Origin: Mesorhizobium sp. B2-3-12
GTDB lineage: Bacteria > Pseudomonadota > Alphaproteobacteria > Rhizobiales > Rhizobiaceae
Direction: 5' to 3'
Length of the DNA stretch: 64,000 nucleotides
Assembly: GCF_006442205.1 (NCBI RefSeq)
Contig: NZ_VFVR01000002.1
Location: forward strand, 372,001 to 436,000
Shown piece by piece: positions 8,814-18,298 of the stretch (positions are counted from its first letter, which is position 1; each line of letters begins with the position of its first letter). The position numbers and the translations under genes are program-made. The notes under the pieces are model-generated. The model worked only from the letters and a program-made list of their open reading frames with translations, was not told the origin of the DNA and made no database searches.

Positions 8814-9461
8814 TCAACCCGCCGCGAGGGACCCGGTCCGACGGACGAGCAGAAACGCCGCGCATCCGAACCCGGCAATGGCCAAGGCGACGATCGACAG
8901 CCAGCGTATCAATACCGCCTGCTCATCCCGACCGATAACCCGGTAGAGGCCATTGATCTCGACCATTTCCGAGCTGGACAAGCGCTTCTTGGGCAGCGTT
9001 CGATCGGTGTAGAAGTATTTGGTCATGGCATTGAATTCGAGTTCGCTGCCGTTGAACATTTCGGTGGGGTTCAGGTCGGAGGTGACATGGCCCGCATAGT
9101 TGCGTTCCTGCGTGGAGCGTATGTCAACGGTGTTGAAGTCCGGCTTGGCGGCGCCCGCATGAAACCAGCCGGGCGAAAACACGTCCACCGGCCCGGAGCG
9201 CGGCAGGTGCGTGATCGGCTGGTTGACGATTTCGATCACTTTCCGCTCTGCCCGCGCGGCTTCCGCGTTTGCTGTTTCGATGCCTGGCAACGTCCAGAAG
9301 GCAGCGCCGGCAACGGTCAGCAAGAGCGCCGCCAGGCCAATCAGAGGCACGAGACGGCCGGGCGTGCGCGCCGGTGTCGCGATGCGGCCAACCGAGGCAG
9401 CCGGAGCGCCGCTCGCGCGCCCGCGCCGGCCGAAAGCCGTGCCTGGCTGATCGATTTTCAT
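8814..9461 (-). CDS. Bitopic/two-helix membrane protein of unknown function
   Basis: The 215-residue protein has a basic, Ala-rich cytoplasmic head, a membrane helix at about 37-58, an approximately 125-residue non-membrane central domain and a second helix at about 188-208. The central domain contains the sequence DVFSPGWFHAGAAKPDFNTVD followed by a stretch naming Tyr, Phe and Arg residues (TKYFYTDR). I do not recognise the family. It converges with the LysR gene 27 bp away, and 63 bp separates it from aglR. Confidence 0.6.
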   Translation of the reverse strand: MKIDQPGTAFGRRGRASGAPAASVGRIATPARTPGRLVPLIGLAALLLTVAGAAFWTLPGIETANAEAARAERKVIEIVNQPITHLPRSGPVDVFSPGWFHAGAAKPDFNTVDIRSTQERNYAGHVTSDLNPTEMFNGSELEFNAMTKYFYTDRTLPKKRLSSSEMVEINGLYRVIGRDEQAVLIRWLSIVALAIAGFGCAAFLLVRRTGSLAAG

Positions 9462-9524
9462 CGACCTATGTTGAGATAAGCGGGCTAACGCAGGGTTAAA
9501 GAGGCACTCGATTTGGGGCTGACC

Positions 9525-10547
9525 TTAGCCCGGCGCCCCGGCCACCGAGCCCCTGATCACCAGGTCGACCGGCCAGACCTCGCCGCGCGCGCCGTCCTCC
9601 AGTCCCGAGATCCGCGCTGCCAGCCGCTCGGCGATGCGCGCGCCGGCCAGCCGGATGGAGGAGCGTGTCGTCGACAGCGGCACGGAAAAATTTTCCGGCT
9701 TCAGCCAGGGAAAGACATCGTCATGGGCAATCAGCGAGACGTCGCCGGGAATGCTGAGCCCGAGATCGCGCACCGCGCGCACGACGCCGAGCGCCATGAT
9801 CAGGCTGGAGCAGGCGATTGCCGTCGGCGCGCCGTCCTGTTCGAGCAGGCGCCGGGCGGCGCGATAGCCGTTCTCCTCGGTCATGACGACGGAAGAGACA
9901 TGGCGATCGTCCAACATCAGGCCGCTCGCGGCCAGCGCCCGGCGCATGCCGCGCTCGCGATGAATGGCGAAGGTTTCCCTGTCATCGCCGTTGATCAGCG
10001 CCAGCCGCCGGTGACCGAGCTGGACGAGCAGCCGGGCCGCCTCGTGGAAAGCACCCTCATTGTCGATATCGAGATAGGGATAATCGAAACCGCAGCCCTC
10101 GCTGCGGCCGTGGACGATAAAGGGAATGCCCAACGTATTGACCAGCGCCACGCGCCGGTCGGTAGGCCTGGGCGAGGAGATGTAGACGGCATCGACCTGC
10201 CGATTGGCGACGATGCGCCGATAAGTGGTCTCCTGATCGTCGGCGTCAGCCGGCGACAGGACGAGGTCGAGCTCGTGCGAGCGGGCATAGTCGCCAAGAC
10301 CGGAGAGGAATTCAACGAAATGGGGATCGATATCAACCGCGGCACCCGTCGGCAGGACGTAGCCGATCATTCCGGACTTGCCGGTGGCCAGCCGGCGCGC
10401 GCTCGGATTAGGGCGATAGCCGTGGCGCTTGGCGGCATCCATGACGCGCCTGCGGGTTTCCTCGTTGACTTCGGGATAGCCGTTCAGCGCCCGGCTCACG
10501 GTTGTCTGCGAAAGCGCCAGCATATGCGCGAGTTGCTTGAGGTTCAC
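9525..10547 (-). CDS. aglR: LacI-family repressor of the alpha-glucoside operon
   Basis: The 340-residue protein has an N-terminal LacI helix-turn-helix (LKQLAHMLALSQTTVSRALNG, residues 3-23), a hinge helix (PSARRLATGKSG) and a sugar-binding periplasmic-protein fold. It starts with GTG at 10547 behind AGGAGG. It is divergent from aglE, as in Sinorhizobium aglR-aglEFGAK. Perfect AAAGCGCTTT palindromes occur 18 bp from its own start and in front of aglE, so it probably represses both itself and the operon until an alpha-glucoside binds. Confidence 0.9.
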   Translation of the reverse strand: MNLKQLAHMLALSQTTVSRALNGYPEVNEETRRRVMDAAKRHGYRPNPSARRLATGKSGMIGYVLPTGAAVDIDPHFVEFLSGLGDYARSHELDLVLSPADADDQETTYRRIVANRQVDAVYISSPRPTDRRVALVNTLGIPFIVHGRSEGCGFDYPYLDIDNEGAFHEAARLLVQLGHRRLALINGDDRETFAIHRERGMRRALAASGLMLDDRHVSSVVMTEENGYRAARRLLEQDGAPTAIACSSLIMALGVVRAVRDLGLSIPGDVSLIAHDDVFPWLKPENFSVPLSTTRSSIRLAGARIAERLAARISGLEDGARGEVWPVDLVIRGSVAGAPG

Positions 10548-10564
10548 GAGAGGCCTCCTGCCTC

Positions 10565-10574
10565 AAAGCGCTTT
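10565..10574. promoter_or_regulatory. LacI-type operator 1 (aglR-proximal)
   Basis: AAAGCGCTTT is a perfect 10-bp palindrome with the central CG step typical of LacI/GalR operators. It lies 18 bp upstream of the aglR GTG, suggesting autoregulation. Confidence 0.65.
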
Positions 10575-10784
10575 CAAATTGAATCGACCCAAACACCATC
10601 CGGGACGCAGCCATATCGCAGGAACCATATGCGTGCCGAGGCAGGGTTTGAAACAAAAATTGCTGTTGCAGTGCCGAAAAAGCATGCTGCGGTGCACTTC
10701 TATGGCCCGGGCGGCTGCGAATTAAATCGATTAGTTCGCCAGCCCCCTTGACTCCCCACCGATTAAATGGCCAGATCACCAAAG

Positions 10785-10798
10785 CCAAAGCGCTTTGG
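10785..10798. promoter_or_regulatory. LacI-type operator 2 (aglE-proximal)
   Basis: CCAAAGCGCTTTGG is a perfect 14-bp palindrome sharing the AAAGCGCTTT core of operator 1. It lies 112 bp upstream of the aglE ATG. The distance between operator centres is about 222 bp, which would allow looping by a tetramer or independent binding by dimers. Confidence 0.7.
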
Positions 10799-10909
10799 AA
10801 GACTCTTCGAAAGGTTGCGGTTCCTTTGCGACTGAGTCACAGTCCTGCGGCATCGGCGGGCGGAATGGAGGTTCCGTCCGGTGTATGTGACCCACTGGGA
10901 GGAATACCG

Positions 10910-12265
10910 ATGAAGAGAATGCTTTTGCTGGGTGTTGCGTCCGCCGCATTCGCCCTGAGCGCGCCCGCGCATGCCGAACTGAAGTTCAAGCCGGGCGAGG
11001 ATTCGAAGTTTCACTGGGCGAATTACGACGACCTCAAGAAAGTCGACCTCAAGGGCGAAACCCTGTCGATCTTCGGACCATGGCGCGGCGAGGACGAGAC
11101 GCTTGTCCGGTCCGTACTCGATTATTTCTCCGAGGCCACCGGCGCTGAGGTCAAATATTCCTCGTCCGAGAATTACGAGCAGCAGATCGTCATCGACACC
11201 CAGGCCGGTAGCCCGCCCAACATCGCCGTGCTGCCGCAGCCGGGCCTCATCCAGGACCTTGCTTCCAAGGGCGTGCTGACCCCGCTCGGCGACGACGTCG
11301 CGGCCTGGGTGAAGGAGAATTATGCCGCCGGCGACTCCTGGGCCAAGCTTGGCACCTACAACGGCAAGGACGGCAAGCCCGGCTTCTACGCGCTTCCCTA
11401 CAAGATCGACGTGAAAGGGCTGGTCTGGTACTCGCCCGACAATTTCGAGGAAGCCGGCTACAAGGTGCCGAAGACGCAGGAAGAACTGGCCGAGCTCGAG
11501 AAGAAGATCATCGCCGATGGCGGCAAGCCGTGGTGCATCGGGCTTGGCTCGGGCGGCGCGACCGGCTGGCCGGCGACCGACTGGGTCGAGGACATCATGC
11601 TGCGCACGCAGCCGCCCGAAGTCTATGACAAGTGGGTGAAGAATGAGATCCCGTTCACCGATCCGGCGGTGGTCAACGCCATCGACATCTTCGGCAAGAT
11701 CGCCACCGACGACGAGATGGTCGACGGTGGCGCCAAGGCGGTCGCGGCGACCGACTTCCGCGACAGCCCGAAGGGCCTCTTCACCGTGCCGCCGAAGTGC
11801 TACATGCACCATCAGGCGTCGTTCATCCCCTCCTTCTTCCCCGAGGGCACAAAGCTCGGCCAGGACGCCGACTTCTTCCCCTATCCGCCCTATGCCTCCA
11901 AGCCGGAACTGGGCACGCCGCTCGAAGTCGCCGGAACGCTGGTGATGATCACCAAGGATTCCAAGGCGTCGCGCGAATTCATCAAGTTCCTGCAGATGCC
12001 GCTCGCGCATGAATTGTGGATGGCGCAGAAGAGCTTCGTCACCCCCTTCAAGGGTGCCAACAAGGACGCCTATGGCAGCGACGCGCTGAAGAAGCAGGGC
12101 GAAATCCTGGTCGGCGCCACGACGGTGCGCTTCGACGGCTCAGACCTGATGCCAGGCAAGGTCGGCGCCGGCTCCTTCTGGACCGGCATGATCGACCTGG
12201 TCGGCGGCAAGTCCGCCCAGGACGTCGCCGCCGACATCCAGAAGAGCTGGGACGCCATCAAATAG
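10910..12265 (+). CDS. aglE: Alpha-glucoside ABC transporter periplasmic binding protein
   Basis: The 451-residue protein has a Sec signal (MKRMLLLG...APAHA, cleavage near residue 22) and a family-1 solute-binding fold that starts the mature domain with a GPWRGEDETLVRSVLDYF pattern. In Sinorhizobium, AglE binds sucrose, maltose and trehalose; the same role is inferred here from operon identity. GGAGGAA sits 8 bp before the ATG. It is the first gene of aglEFGAK, and a strong hairpin follows it. Confidence 0.92.
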   Translation: MKRMLLLGVASAAFALSAPAHAELKFKPGEDSKFHWANYDDLKKVDLKGETLSIFGPWRGEDETLVRSVLDYFSEATGAEVKYSSSENYEQQIVIDTQAGSPPNIAVLPQPGLIQDLASKGVLTPLGDDVAAWVKENYAAGDSWAKLGTYNGKDGKPGFYALPYKIDVKGLVWYSPDNFEEAGYKVPKTQEELAELEKKIIADGGKPWCIGLGSGGATGWPATDWVEDIMLRTQPPEVYDKWVKNEIPFTDPAVVNAIDIFGKIATDDEMVDGGAKAVAATDFRDSPKGLFTVPPKCYMHHQASFIPSFFPEGTKLGQDADFFPYPPYASKPELGTPLEVAGTLVMITKDSKASREFIKFLQMPLAHELWMAQKSFVTPFKGANKDAYGSDALKKQGEILVGATTVRFDGSDLMPGKVGAGSFWTGMIDLVGGKSAQDVAADIQKSWDAIK

Positions 12266-12303
12266 GCCGCCGCGGCGACCTGATCCTTCCTGATCTTCTT
12301 ACT

Positions 12304-12327
12304 GGATCCGGGCTTCGGCCCGGATCC
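12304..12327 (+). terminator. TTCG-loop hairpin between aglE and aglF
   Basis: GGATCCGGGC and GCCCGGATCC form a perfect 10-bp stem closed by the stable tetraloop TTCG. There is no T-run after it, so it probably acts as an mRNA stabiliser or partial attenuator. Either would keep the binding protein more abundant than the permeases. Similar GGATCC-GGGC dyads occur as dispersed repeats in rhizobia. Confidence 0.65.
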
Positions 12328-12439
12328 GACCGGCGGCGCACGCCGAAGCCTTCGCGTTTCGATTGTTCCGAACAACTGAAAGTCGGTGCATCCGATCGCC
12401 AGCATTCGCCTGGCCGGTCATGCGCAGGGAGAGGGACCC

Positions 12440-13453
12440 ATGGCGACTCAGATTTTCTCGGCAATATTCGTCATCATCATCGGCGTCGGCGGCTGCGTCG
12501 CCTATTTCTGGGGCGCCAACAAACTGCTCGACCTGATCTTCCCCGCGCGCGGAGTGTCCGGGACGGCCGCCGTCAACAATCTGCGCCGGCAGGGATTGGT
12601 GCGGCCCTGGCTGTTCGTTGGTCCGGCGCTGATCATCCTGACCATCTACCTGGTCTATCCGGTGATCGCGACGTTGTGGCTGTCTTTCTTCGACCGCGGC
12701 GGCACGAGTTTCGTGGGATTCGCCAACTATGAATGGGCGCTGCGCGATCCGGATCTGCGGAACGCGATCCGCAACAACATATTGTGGCTGGCGGTGGTGC
12801 CGGCGGCCTGCACCTTCCTCGGCCTCATCATCGCCGTGCTTACCGACAAGATATGGTGGGGCACGATTGCCAAGAGCCTGATCTTCCTGCCGTTGGCCAT
12901 CTCGTTCGTCGGCGCCAGCGTGATCTGGAAGTTCATCTACGAATATCGCGGCGAGGGCCAGATCCAGATCGGCCTGCTCAACGCCATCATCCAGTATTTC
13001 GGCGGCCAGCCGCAGGTCTGGATATCGCTGCCGTTCTGGAACAATTTCTTCCTGATGGTCATCCTGATCTGGATCCAGACCGGCTTCGCCATGGTCATCC
13101 TGTCATCGGCGCTGCGCGGCATCCCCGAGGAAACACTCGAAGCCGCGGTCATCGACGGCGCCAACCCGTTCCAGATCTTCTGGAAGATCATGGTGCCGCA
13201 GATCTGGGGCACCATCGCGGTGGTATGGACCACCATCACCATCCTGGTGCTGAAAGTCTTCGACATCGTCCTGACCATGACCAACGGCCAATGGAACAGC
13301 CAGGTGCTGGCCAATCTGATGTTCGACTGGATGTTCCGCGGCGGCGGCGATTTCGGCCGCGGCGCGACCATAGCCATCATCATCATGATCGCCGTCATTC
13401 CGATCATGATCTGGAACATCCGCCAGGCCAACAAAGAGACGGGAGGGCACTGA
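12440..13453 (+). CDS. aglF: Alpha-glucoside ABC transporter permease 1
   Basis: The 337-residue inner-membrane protein has about seven to eight hydrophobic helices and the permease EAA loop (PEETLEAAVIDGANPFQIFWK). Its N-terminal helix plus a long loop precede the usual MalF-type core. The start at 12440 has AGGGAGAGGG directly upstream; an earlier in-frame ATG at 12386 would run through a gap lacking a ribosome site. The stop is two bases from the aglG start. With AglG it forms the channel powered by AglK. Confidence 0.92.
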   Translation: MATQIFSAIFVIIIGVGGCVAYFWGANKLLDLIFPARGVSGTAAVNNLRRQGLVRPWLFVGPALIILTIYLVYPVIATLWLSFFDRGGTSFVGFANYEWALRDPDLRNAIRNNILWLAVVPAACTFLGLIIAVLTDKIWWGTIAKSLIFLPLAISFVGASVIWKFIYEYRGEGQIQIGLLNAIIQYFGGQPQVWISLPFWNNFFLMVILIWIQTGFAMVILSSALRGIPEETLEAAVIDGANPFQIFWKIMVPQIWGTIAVVWTTITILVLKVFDIVLTMTNGQWNSQVLANLMFDWMFRGGGDFGRGATIAIIIMIAVIPIMIWNIRQANKETGGH

Positions 13454-13454
13454 G

Positions 13455-14609
13455 ATGGCCGTCGCGACCGGAAATTCCTTCGCCAGCCGTTTCGGCGTCC
13501 ATATCGCGGTGCTCGTCTTCGTGGTGATCTGGACCATTCCCACGCTCGGCATCCTCGTCTCGTCGCTGCGCGACAAGGACCAGATCATCGCCTCGGGCTG
13601 GTGGAATTCCTTCGCCAGCTCCAGCCAGACGGAAGCCGGGCGGCTGCCCGCCGCCTCGGCGCAGACCCAAAAAGACGGCAAGTTCGTTCTCGAGGGCAAC
13701 ATTTTCGGCGACGGGGCCAAGCGCAGCATCAGCGCCTTCGGCGTCAAGGCGGCGGCACCGACGCAGTATCCCGCCGGCACATCGGCCGATCTCGGCGACG
13801 GCGTGACCCTGCAGGTCAATGCCGACGGCAGCTTCGTCATGGCCTCGCCCAAGGCGTTCGAGGGCGACCGGGGCCAGCGCGTCTACTACGCTTCGTCGGC
13901 GCCGCCGAAATTCACCACCGACAACTATCAGACCGTGCTGTTCTCCGAAGGCATCGGCCGCTCCTTCATGAATTCGCTGACGGTCACCATCCCGGCGACC
14001 GTCATCCCGATCCTGATCGCGGCCTTTGCCGCCTATGCGCTTGCCTGGATGCGTTTTCCAGGCCGCGCGCTCTTGATCGCGGTCGTCATCGGCCTGCTGG
14101 TGGTGCCGCTGCAGATGTCGCTCATCCCGCTGCTGAAGCTCTACAACGGCGTCGGCACGTTCTTCGGCGTGCCGTCCAAGACCTATCTCGGCATCTGGCT
14201 GGCGCATACCGGCTTCGGCCTGCCCTTCGCCATCTACCTCCTGCGCAGCTATATTGCCGGGCTGCCGCGCGAGATCATGGAATCGGCGCGCATCGACGGC
14301 GCCAGCGATTTCGAGATCTTCGTCAAGATCGTGCTGCCGCTGTCCTTCCCGGTGCTTGCCTCCTTCGCCATCTTCCAATTCCTGTGGGTATGGAACGATC
14401 TGCTGGTGGCAATGGTTTTCCTCGGAACGGCGCCCGACCAGATCGTGCTGACGGCCAAGCTCAATGCGCTGCTCGGCTCGCGTGGCGGCAACTGGGAAAT
14501 CCTGACGACATCGGCCTTCATCACCATCATCGTGCCGCTGATCGTCTTCTTCTCGCTGCAGCGCTATTTCGTCCGCGGGCTGCTGGCCGGCTCGGTGAAA
14601 GGAGGTTGA
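13455..14609 (+). CDS. aglG: Alpha-glucoside ABC transporter permease 2
   Basis: The 384-residue MalG-type permease has the EAA loop PREIMESARIDGASDFEIFVK near its C-terminus. An insertion of about 110 residues follows the first membrane helix (roughly residues 45-155). It is hydrophilic, has a beta-rich pattern and should face the periplasm, where it may touch AglE. Ordinary MalG proteins are near 280-300 residues, so this insertion explains the extra length. AGGGC stands upstream. The stop lies four bases before the aglA ATG. Confidence 0.92.
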   Translation: MAVATGNSFASRFGVHIAVLVFVVIWTIPTLGILVSSLRDKDQIIASGWWNSFASSSQTEAGRLPAASAQTQKDGKFVLEGNIFGDGAKRSISAFGVKAAAPTQYPAGTSADLGDGVTLQVNADGSFVMASPKAFEGDRGQRVYYASSAPPKFTTDNYQTVLFSEGIGRSFMNSLTVTIPATVIPILIAAFAAYALAWMRFPGRALLIAVVIGLLVVPLQMSLIPLLKLYNGVGTFFGVPSKTYLGIWLAHTGFGLPFAIYLLRSYIAGLPREIMESARIDGASDFEIFVKIVLPLSFPVLASFAIFQFLWVWNDLLVAMVFLGTAPDQIVLTAKLNALLGSRGGNWEILTTSAFITIIVPLIVFFSLQRYFVRGLLAGSVKGG

Positions 14610-14613
14610 GACT

Positions 14614-16278
14614 ATGCAATCGGCTTTGAAGGCGACTTCGAACCCAGACCCCGCCGTCGACCGCGACTGGTGGCGGGGCGCGGTGATCTACCAGATCTAT
14701 CCGCGCAGCTATCAGGACTCCAATGGCGACGGCATCGGCGATCTCAAGGGCATCATCGGCAGGCTGCCCTATATCGCCGCCCTTGGCGCGGATGCGATCT
14801 GGATCTCGCCTTTCTTCAAATCGCCAATGAAGGATTTCGGCTACGACGTCTCGGATTATTGCGACGTCGACCCGATGTTCGGCACGCTGGCGGATTTCGA
14901 TGCGCTGACGGCGGAGGCGCACCGGCTGGGCCTCAAGGTGATGATCGACGAGGTGCTGTCGCATACAGCCGACATCCATCCCTGGTTCAAGGAAAGCCGC
15001 TCGAGCCGCGCCAATGCCAAGGCCGACTGGTACGTCTGGGCCGACGCAAGGCCTGACGGCACGCCACCCAACAACTGGCTGTCGATCTTCGGCGGCTCGG
15101 CCTGGCAGTGGGACACCAGCCGGCAGCAATACTACCTGCACAATTTCCTGGCCGAGCAGCCGGACCTCAACTTCCATAACGCGGAAGTCCAGGACGCGCT
15201 CCTCGACGTCACCCGCTTCTGGCTGGAGCGCGGCGTCGATGGCTTCCGCCTCGACACCATCAATTTCTACTTCCACAGCCAGGGGTTGGAAAACAACCCG
15301 CCGCTGCCGCCGGAAGAGCGCAACGACCAGACCGCGCCGGCGGTCAACCCCTACAACTACCAGGACCATATCTACGACAAGAGCCGGCCGGAGAACCTCG
15401 CCTTCCTGGAGCGCTTCCGGGCGCTGCTCGACGAATATCCGGCGACCGCCGCTGTCGGCGAGGTCGGCGATTCGCAGCGCGGGCTGGACGTGGTCGCCGC
15501 CTACACCGCCGGCGGCAAGCGCGTGCACATGTGCTATTCCTTCGACTTCCTGGCGCCGGAAAAGATCAGCGCCGCCAAGGTCCGCTCGGTGCTGGAAGCT
15601 TTCGGCAGGGTGGCCAGCGATGGCTGGTCGTGCTGGGCGTTTTCCAACCATGACGTGATGCGCCCGGCCTCGCGCTGGGCCACCGGCGAAGCCGACCCGA
15701 CGGCCTATCTCAAGGTGATCTCGGCCTTGCTGATGTCGCTGCGCGGCTCGGTCTGCATCTACCAGGGCGAGGAACTCGGGCTCGGCGAGGCCGAACTGCG
15801 CTTCGAGGATTTGCAGGACCCCTACGGCATTCGCTTCTGGCCGGAATTCAAGGGCCGCGACGGCTGTCGCACACCCATGGTGTGGGATGGCAGCGCCAGG
15901 AATGGTGGCTTCTCGCAAGCGAAACCCTGGCTGCCGGTGCCTGCAAAGCACCTGTCGCAGGCGGTCAACGTGCAGCAAGGTGACGAAACTTCCCTGCTCG
16001 AACACTACCGGCGCTTTCTTGCCTTTCGGCGCGCGCATCCGGCGCTGGCCAAGGGTGACATCGCCTTCATCGAAAGCCAGGGCGACACCGTCGCCTTCAC
16101 CCGCCGGGCGGGCAATGACGAGATCGTCTGCGTCTTCAATCTGGGCGCCGCGCCGGCGAAGGTTGACCTCGGCAGCCGAACCCTTCAACCTTTGCCGGGA
16201 CACGGATTTTCCGGGCAGGCAAGCACCGGTTCGGTCGAACTCGGCGGTTACGGCGCCTGGTTCGGGCGCATAGGCTAA
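14614..16278 (+). CDS. aglA: Cytoplasmic alpha-glucosidase (GH13)
   Basis: The 554-residue protein has the GH13 barrel: WWRGAVIYQIYPRSYQDSNGDG at the start, nucleophile Asp214 (GFRLDT), acid/base Glu283 (VGEVGD) and transition-state Asp347 (FSNHD). No signal peptide is present, so hydrolysis of imported sucrose, maltose or related alpha-glucosides takes place in the cytoplasm. GGAGG from the end of aglG serves as ribosome site. Its position between permease and ATPase genes is that of aglA in Sinorhizobium. Confidence 0.94.
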   Translation: MQSALKATSNPDPAVDRDWWRGAVIYQIYPRSYQDSNGDGIGDLKGIIGRLPYIAALGADAIWISPFFKSPMKDFGYDVSDYCDVDPMFGTLADFDALTAEAHRLGLKVMIDEVLSHTADIHPWFKESRSSRANAKADWYVWADARPDGTPPNNWLSIFGGSAWQWDTSRQQYYLHNFLAEQPDLNFHNAEVQDALLDVTRFWLERGVDGFRLDTINFYFHSQGLENNPPLPPEERNDQTAPAVNPYNYQDHIYDKSRPENLAFLERFRALLDEYPATAAVGEVGDSQRGLDVVAAYTAGGKRVHMCYSFDFLAPEKISAAKVRSVLEAFGRVASDGWSCWAFSNHDVMRPASRWATGEADPTAYLKVISALLMSLRGSVCIYQGEELGLGEAELRFEDLQDPYGIRFWPEFKGRDGCRTPMVWDGSARNGGFSQAKPWLPVPAKHLSQAVNVQQGDETSLLEHYRRFLAFRRAHPALAKGDIAFIESQGDTVAFTRRAGNDEIVCVFNLGAAPAKVDLGSRTLQPLPGHGFSGQASTGSVELGGYGAWFGRIG

Positions 16279-16309
16279 AAACATCTGAGGAACCACTGGG
16301 AGAAAATCA

Positions 16310-17422
<1,113 letters not shown>

Positions 17423-17453
17423 AGGAGAGGCCGGTTCCGATAATGCAAAACAA

Positions 17454-17485
17454 AAGCGGCGGGCAAGGCCCGCCGCTTCTGTTTT
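17454..17485. terminator. Bidirectional intrinsic terminator (aglK / DUF680 array)
   Basis: AAGCGGCGGGC and GCCCGCCGCTT make a perfect 11-bp stem with a 3-base loop. TCTGTTTT follows on the plus strand and TTGTTTTG on the minus strand, so it can end both converging units. Confidence 0.85.
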
Positions 17486-17503
17486 CAGATATCGCTTCGG
17501 CCG

Positions 17504-17749
17504 TTAGCGACCAAAGAGGTTCCGGTCGGCGCCCTGAGGAGCCGACTTCTGCACGTCGCCCGAAGAATTGAGCAGCTTGTAGACCGGCGAGTCACTGTTG
17601 CGGATCGAAGCCGTATTCGACGTGTCGACATTGACGGTCGACGAAGCCGTGGGTTGGCTGGCGCCGTTGGCGCCATAGTTGTCGCTGCCGGCGAAAGCGC
17701 TGCCGGACAGAGCCAGGACGGCGGCGGCAGCGATGAGGATCTTGTTCAT
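17504..17749 (-). CDS. Small secreted DUF680-like protein, copy 1
   Basis: The 81-residue protein has a Sec signal (MNKILIAAAAVLALSGSAFA, cleavage before GSDN) and a Ser/Thr/Asn-rich mature chain of about 60 residues ending in GADRNLFGR. The start, the signal and the DRNLFG tail match the next two genes, so this is a tandem family. The pattern fits DUF680, known mainly from Mesorhizobium; function is unknown. CAGGAG precedes the ATG. No Cys occurs in the mature part. Confidence 0.82.
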   Translation of the reverse strand: MNKILIAAAAVLALSGSAFAGSDNYGANGASQPTASSTVNVDTSNTASIRNSDSPVYKLLNSSGDVQKSAPQGADRNLFGR

Positions 17750-17781
17750 TTTAAACTCCTGAATTTTTGAAGTCCGGCGGG

Positions 17782-17801
17782 CCGGCGGGCGAACCCACCG
17801 G
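17782..17801 (-). repeat. Hairpin between DUF680-like copies 1 and 2
   Basis: CCGGCGGG (17782-17789) and CCCACCGG (17794-17801) pair with one G-T wobble around a CGAA loop, read as TTCG on the minus strand. It follows the stop of copy 2 and could stabilise the transcript or partly separate the units. Confidence 0.5.
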
Positions 17802-17815
17802 CCGCGGGATTGGGA

Positions 17816-18022
17816 TTAGTGACCGAAGAGGTTTCGGTCGCTGCCCTGCTGAACGGGCGCCTGGGTGGCCGGAGCCGACTTGCCGATCGACGCGGTGGCG
17901 GCGTTGTCGGTCGAAGTGACAACCGCCTGGTTGGCACCGTTCGAACCAAAGTTGTCGCTACCGGCGAAGGCGCTGCCGGAAAGGGCCAGAATGGCGGCGG
18001 CAGCAATGAGGATCTTGTTCAT
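17816..18022 (-). CDS. Small secreted DUF680-like protein, copy 2
   Basis: The 68-residue protein shares MNKILIAAAA-LALSGSAFA with copy 1, then GSDNFGSNGANQ, a Thr/Ala-rich middle and a GSDRNLFGH tail. The mature chain is about 48 residues. I chose the ATG at 18022, where CAGGAG stands upstream. The in-frame ATG at 18052 would add residues that ruin the signal peptide. Confidence 0.82.
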   Translation of the reverse strand: MNKILIAAAAILALSGSAFAGSDNFGSNGANQAVVTSTDNAATASIGKSAPATQAPVQQGSDRNLFGH

Positions 18023-18094
18023 CTTAAATACTCCTGAATTTGTGGCGTCCACCGGCGCGACAGGGCAACCCCGCCGCGTGCCGGGGAGCGGCTG

Positions 18095-18298
18095 TTAGTT
18101 GTTGCCGAAGAGGTTGTGATCGGCACCCTGGACAGGCGTCTGAGCAGCCGGCTGCGACTTCTTGGTCGAAGCGGTGTACGAGCTGTCGACAGAGGTGGCA
18201 GCGGGGGTCGCGGCGCTCGAACCATAATGGTCGCTACCAGCAAAGGCGCTGCCGGAAATAGCCAGAAGGGCTGCGGCAGTGAGAACAATCTTTTTCAT
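18095..18298 (-). CDS. Small secreted DUF680-like protein, copy 3
   Basis: The 67-residue protein starts MKKIVLTAAALLAISGSAFA, has a mature chain beginning GSDHYGSS and ends GADHNLFGNN. It is more divergent than copies 1 and 2 in the middle but keeps the first and last motifs. TGGAGT upstream of 18298 is the ribosome site; longer in-frame starts are unlikely. It is probably the promoter-proximal gene of the array. Confidence 0.8.
   Translation of the reverse strand: MKKIVLTAAALLAISGSAFAGSDHYGSSAATPAATSVDSSYTASTKKSQPAAQTPVQGADHNLFGNN

Larger units (their letters stand above)
10548..10909. promoter_or_regulatory. aglR-aglE divergent control region
   Basis: This 362-bp gene-free stretch holds the two LacI-type operators annotated separately. 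A TTGACT at 10748-10753 may be the -35 element of the aglE promoter, which would place operator 2 near or just after the transcription start. The rest is lower in GC than the genes. An in-frame extension of aglE to 10748 exists but has no ribosome site. Confidence 0.6.
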
